Positions 62,676-64,000 of a stretch of 64,000 nt of DNA are shown in pieces. The number at the start of each line of letters is the position of its first letter. Positions within the stretch are counted from its first letter, which is position 1. The notes under the pieces are model-generated. The model saw only the letters and a program-made list of their open reading frames with translations. It searched no databases and was not told where the DNA came from. Made by a program: the position numbers and the translations under genes. Source of the DNA: Noviherbaspirillum_A sp047237965 (GTDB lineage: Bacteria > Pseudomonadota > Gammaproteobacteria > Burkholderiales > Burkholderiaceae_D); assembly GCF_047237965.1 (NCBI RefSeq), contig NZ_JBDFLX010000002.1:62001-126000 (forward strand), written 5' to 3'.

Positions 62676-63496
62676 GTGAGCAATTCTGTGAACATTGCCA
62701 GCTAGGTCGGGCCTCATGCTCCTTCGCGCACCGTTCTGCATCATCTTCTCGCGCTACTCATGGTTCATCGCCGAAGGTGAGCTTTTTTGTGAAGCGTTTG
62801 CTGCTCCCGTCCGGTTTGGCGATGTTTTAGCGAGTGATTAACGCTGCTACCTGGCCAAAGGTGAGAATTTTTGTGATCCTGGGCTTTCAAAACATGTCTA
62901 CCCGATTCAAAGGTGAGAAGGTTTGTGATCAGTTGCGGCATGTTGTGGGATCAAAAACGCTCAGCTTGGCTGGCAACACCGATAGGTGAGTAAATCTGTG
63001 AACCTCATGCCTGACCTCGCTGGTAGCCTGGGTTGCCGACCGTGGTATCGCTCTTATGGTGAGAAAGTCTGTGAAGAAGTGAACGATGAAAGCCTTCTGA
63101 AGAGATATGCAAAGGTGAGTAAATCTGTGAAGTCCGCGCGGCCTGGCGACTATTTTATAATTAGCCTTTATAAACAATGACTTGCAATATAAAGTAACGC
63201 GCCTCCAATGAAAGGTGAGAACTTTTGTGAAGTCCTGATCCTAGTCAGGTCCACCACTAAGGTGAGATATGTTGTGAACGTGAAGGTGCTGACAGTAAAA
63301 GGTGAGGGGTTTTGTGAACATGGCTATTGGTAGTCGCATCATCATTGCCAGTTCGGTTTGACAGGCCAGGGTTACGTAAAAATGTCGGTGGTATGCTGCC
63401 GTTCAGGTGAGAACTTCTGTGAAGGTCAGGTCAGCTTTCCGTTGATGAAACTGCTTTTGCCGCTCAATAGGGGCTTGAGGTGAGAGTTTCTGTGAA
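62676..63496 (+). repeat. Iteron-like array A: 12 copies of GGTGAG-N7-GTGA(A/T)
   Basis: All copies share one orientation and an 18-bp length. Starts are 62676, 62776, 62860, 62912, 62985, 63058, 63114, 63214, 63261, 63301, 63406 and 63479. The six bases GGTGAG are invariant, and GTGAA is invariant except GTGAT in copies three and four. The seventh spacer base is always T, giving TGTGAA. Steps are 100, 84, 52, 73, 73, 56, 100, 47, 40, 105 and 73 bp. No gene is credible across the array. Most copies are preceded by one or more A. Confidence 0.9.
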
Positions 63497-63796
63497 GCTT
63501 GTTCGTTAGTTTGTCGATTCTTCGTGTTTCTAGCGTCAATTTAGTTTCCTGAAAGCTATTTTTATGATCAGTCGAAGTCCTTTTAGCGAAAAGCCGCTGT
63601 ATCTGCACCCAGGAAAGTCTGCCAGGTGTCATTGAAAAGAGAAGATGGCTTGCCGTAACAGCCATTCCTGCATTCCGTGCTTGCCAAGAACTGCGGGTGA
63701 TTCGCATTGAGAGTTATTAGTAGTAAACCCTTGTAAACCTTAACTACATTAAGGAGGGGCGCAAACCCTTGCCAGATAAGGCTCTCCTGCGATTGT
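63497..63796. other. Motif-free 300-bp gap between iteron arrays
   Basis: No copy of the GGTGAG-N7-GTGAA motif occurs here. An AT-rich part (about 63530-63600) and an inverted repeat CCTTAA-CTACA-TTAAGG (63738-63754) are present, and AAACCCTTG occurs twice (63725-63733 and 63763-63771). I found no exact DnaA box. This is a candidate melting or initiation region if the arrays form an origin. No gene is supported. Confidence 0.4.
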
Positions 63797-63944
63797 GGTG
63801 AGCATTGGTGTGAACACTGGTGAGTATTTCAGTGAACACGCGTGAGCGTTGAAGTGAAGTGACCCATCCAATGGTGAGTGGCTCTGTGAACGTAGGTGAG
63901 TGGACAAGTGAAGCGCGGACGGTTGAGGTGAGAAGGTTTGTGAA
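63797..63944 (+). repeat. Iteron-like array B: 6 tightly spaced copies
   Basis: Copies start at 63797, 63819, 63841, 63873, 63895 and 63927, so the steps are 22, 22, 32, 22 and 32 bp, near two or three helical turns. The third copy begins CGTGAG instead of GGTGAG. Three copies end their N7 with A rather than T, unlike array A. The spacer AAGGTTT is shared by the last copy and the fourth copy of array A. A degenerate further copy (GGTGAC-N7-CGAAG) begins at 63965. Confidence 0.9.
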
Positions 63945-63986
63945 GCCTCTGATTTTTAACGTATGGTGACTCCACAACGAAGTTCA

Positions 63987-63998
63987 TTCACCGGTGAA
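63987..63998. promoter_or_regulatory. Palindrome of two opposed iteron half-sites (candidate rep operator)
   Basis: TTCACCGGTGAA is a perfect 12-bp palindrome whose arms are the GTGAA half-site of the array, head to head. In iteron replicons such inverted half-iterons form the operator of the initiator gene. It lies 2 bp from the window edge, so the gene it might control is not visible. Confidence 0.5.
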
Positions 63999-64000
63999 AA

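Noticed and set aside
62929..63707. Open frames across the repeat region (62929-63177 minus, 62986-63180 plus, 63426-63707 minus)
   Set aside because: Several simply translate the repeat unit (RFTHL, VSKSVN), have no ribosome site and contain no domain.
63497..63796. DnaA boxes in the gap between arrays
   Set aside because: Scanning by eye for TTATNCACA and its complement found no exact match.
62676..63944. CRISPR array
   Set aside because: Units are only 18 bp with a variable centre, steps range from 22 to 105 bp, and there are no uniform spacers or cas genes.
62676..63944. CRP-type operator sites (TGTGA-like half-sites)
   Set aside because: The half-sites are direct repeats 12 bp apart, not the inverted TGTGA-N6-TCACA arrangement.

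Overview
The window looks like betaproteobacterial chromosome or chromid DNA, most probably from a member of the Burkholderiales close to Oxalobacteraceae (Herbaspirillum/Noviherbaspirillum-like). This rests on the two rRNA operons (16S-tRNA-Ile(GAT)-tRNA-Ala(TGC)-23S-5S), the high-GC coding style and the gene families present: Bug/TctC receptors, LysR regulators, IorAB-type molybdenum hydroxylases and Sox genes. Genus-level placement is inference.

Layout. 1-4.9 kb: truncated Bug-type receptor, divergent LysR regulator, sulfatase, a 169-bp palindromic hairpin element and an FAD-linked 2-hydroxyacid dehydrogenase. 5.3-10.9 kb: rRNA operon 1 on the minus strand. 11.5-29.7 kb: ordinary metabolism and transport (glutamate dehydrogenase, LysR, Atm1-type ABC exporter, acyl-CoA thioesterase, PhoD phosphatase, FadD, PF10023-like aminopeptidase lipoprotein, molybdopterin oxidoreductase, M20 amidohydrolase, SbmA/YddA-like ABC protein, Bug receptor, SMP-30 lactonase, glycerol kinase). 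30.1-35.7 kb: rRNA operon 2, same orientation, a 5.65-kb near-identical repeat of operon 1 with 13 differences found by eye. 36-43 kb: small hypotheticals, CHRD lipoprotein, fused 5-oxoprolinase, winged-helix regulator and zinc alcohol dehydrogenase. 43-52 kb: a lipoprotein subtilase followed by a separate prodomain-like secreted protein, then DUF3014, SDR, small HTH genes, MpaB-like oxygenase and a PAS-GGDEF diguanylate cyclase. 52-62 kb: two IorAB-type molybdenum hydroxylase gene pairs enclosing a sulfur-oxidation cluster. The second pair reads directly into soxX-soxY-soxZ-soxA-cytochrome c-flavocytochrome c dehydrogenase. No soxB or soxCD is present in the window.

62.6-64 kb is the most unusual part. 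It is a gene-free stretch carrying 18 same-orientation copies of an 18-bp motif, GGTGAG-N7-GTGA(A/T). Twelve copies are loosely spaced (62676-63496), about 300 bp are free of the motif, and six are tightly packed (63797-63944, steps of 22 or 32 bp). A 12-bp palindrome at 63987-63998 places two half-motifs head to head. This resembles an iteron-type replication origin with an initiator-gene operator. I infer that a rep-like gene may start just past the window's right edge, which would make this replicon a chromid or megaplasmid, or mean that an integrated replicon lies here. The initiator itself is not visible.
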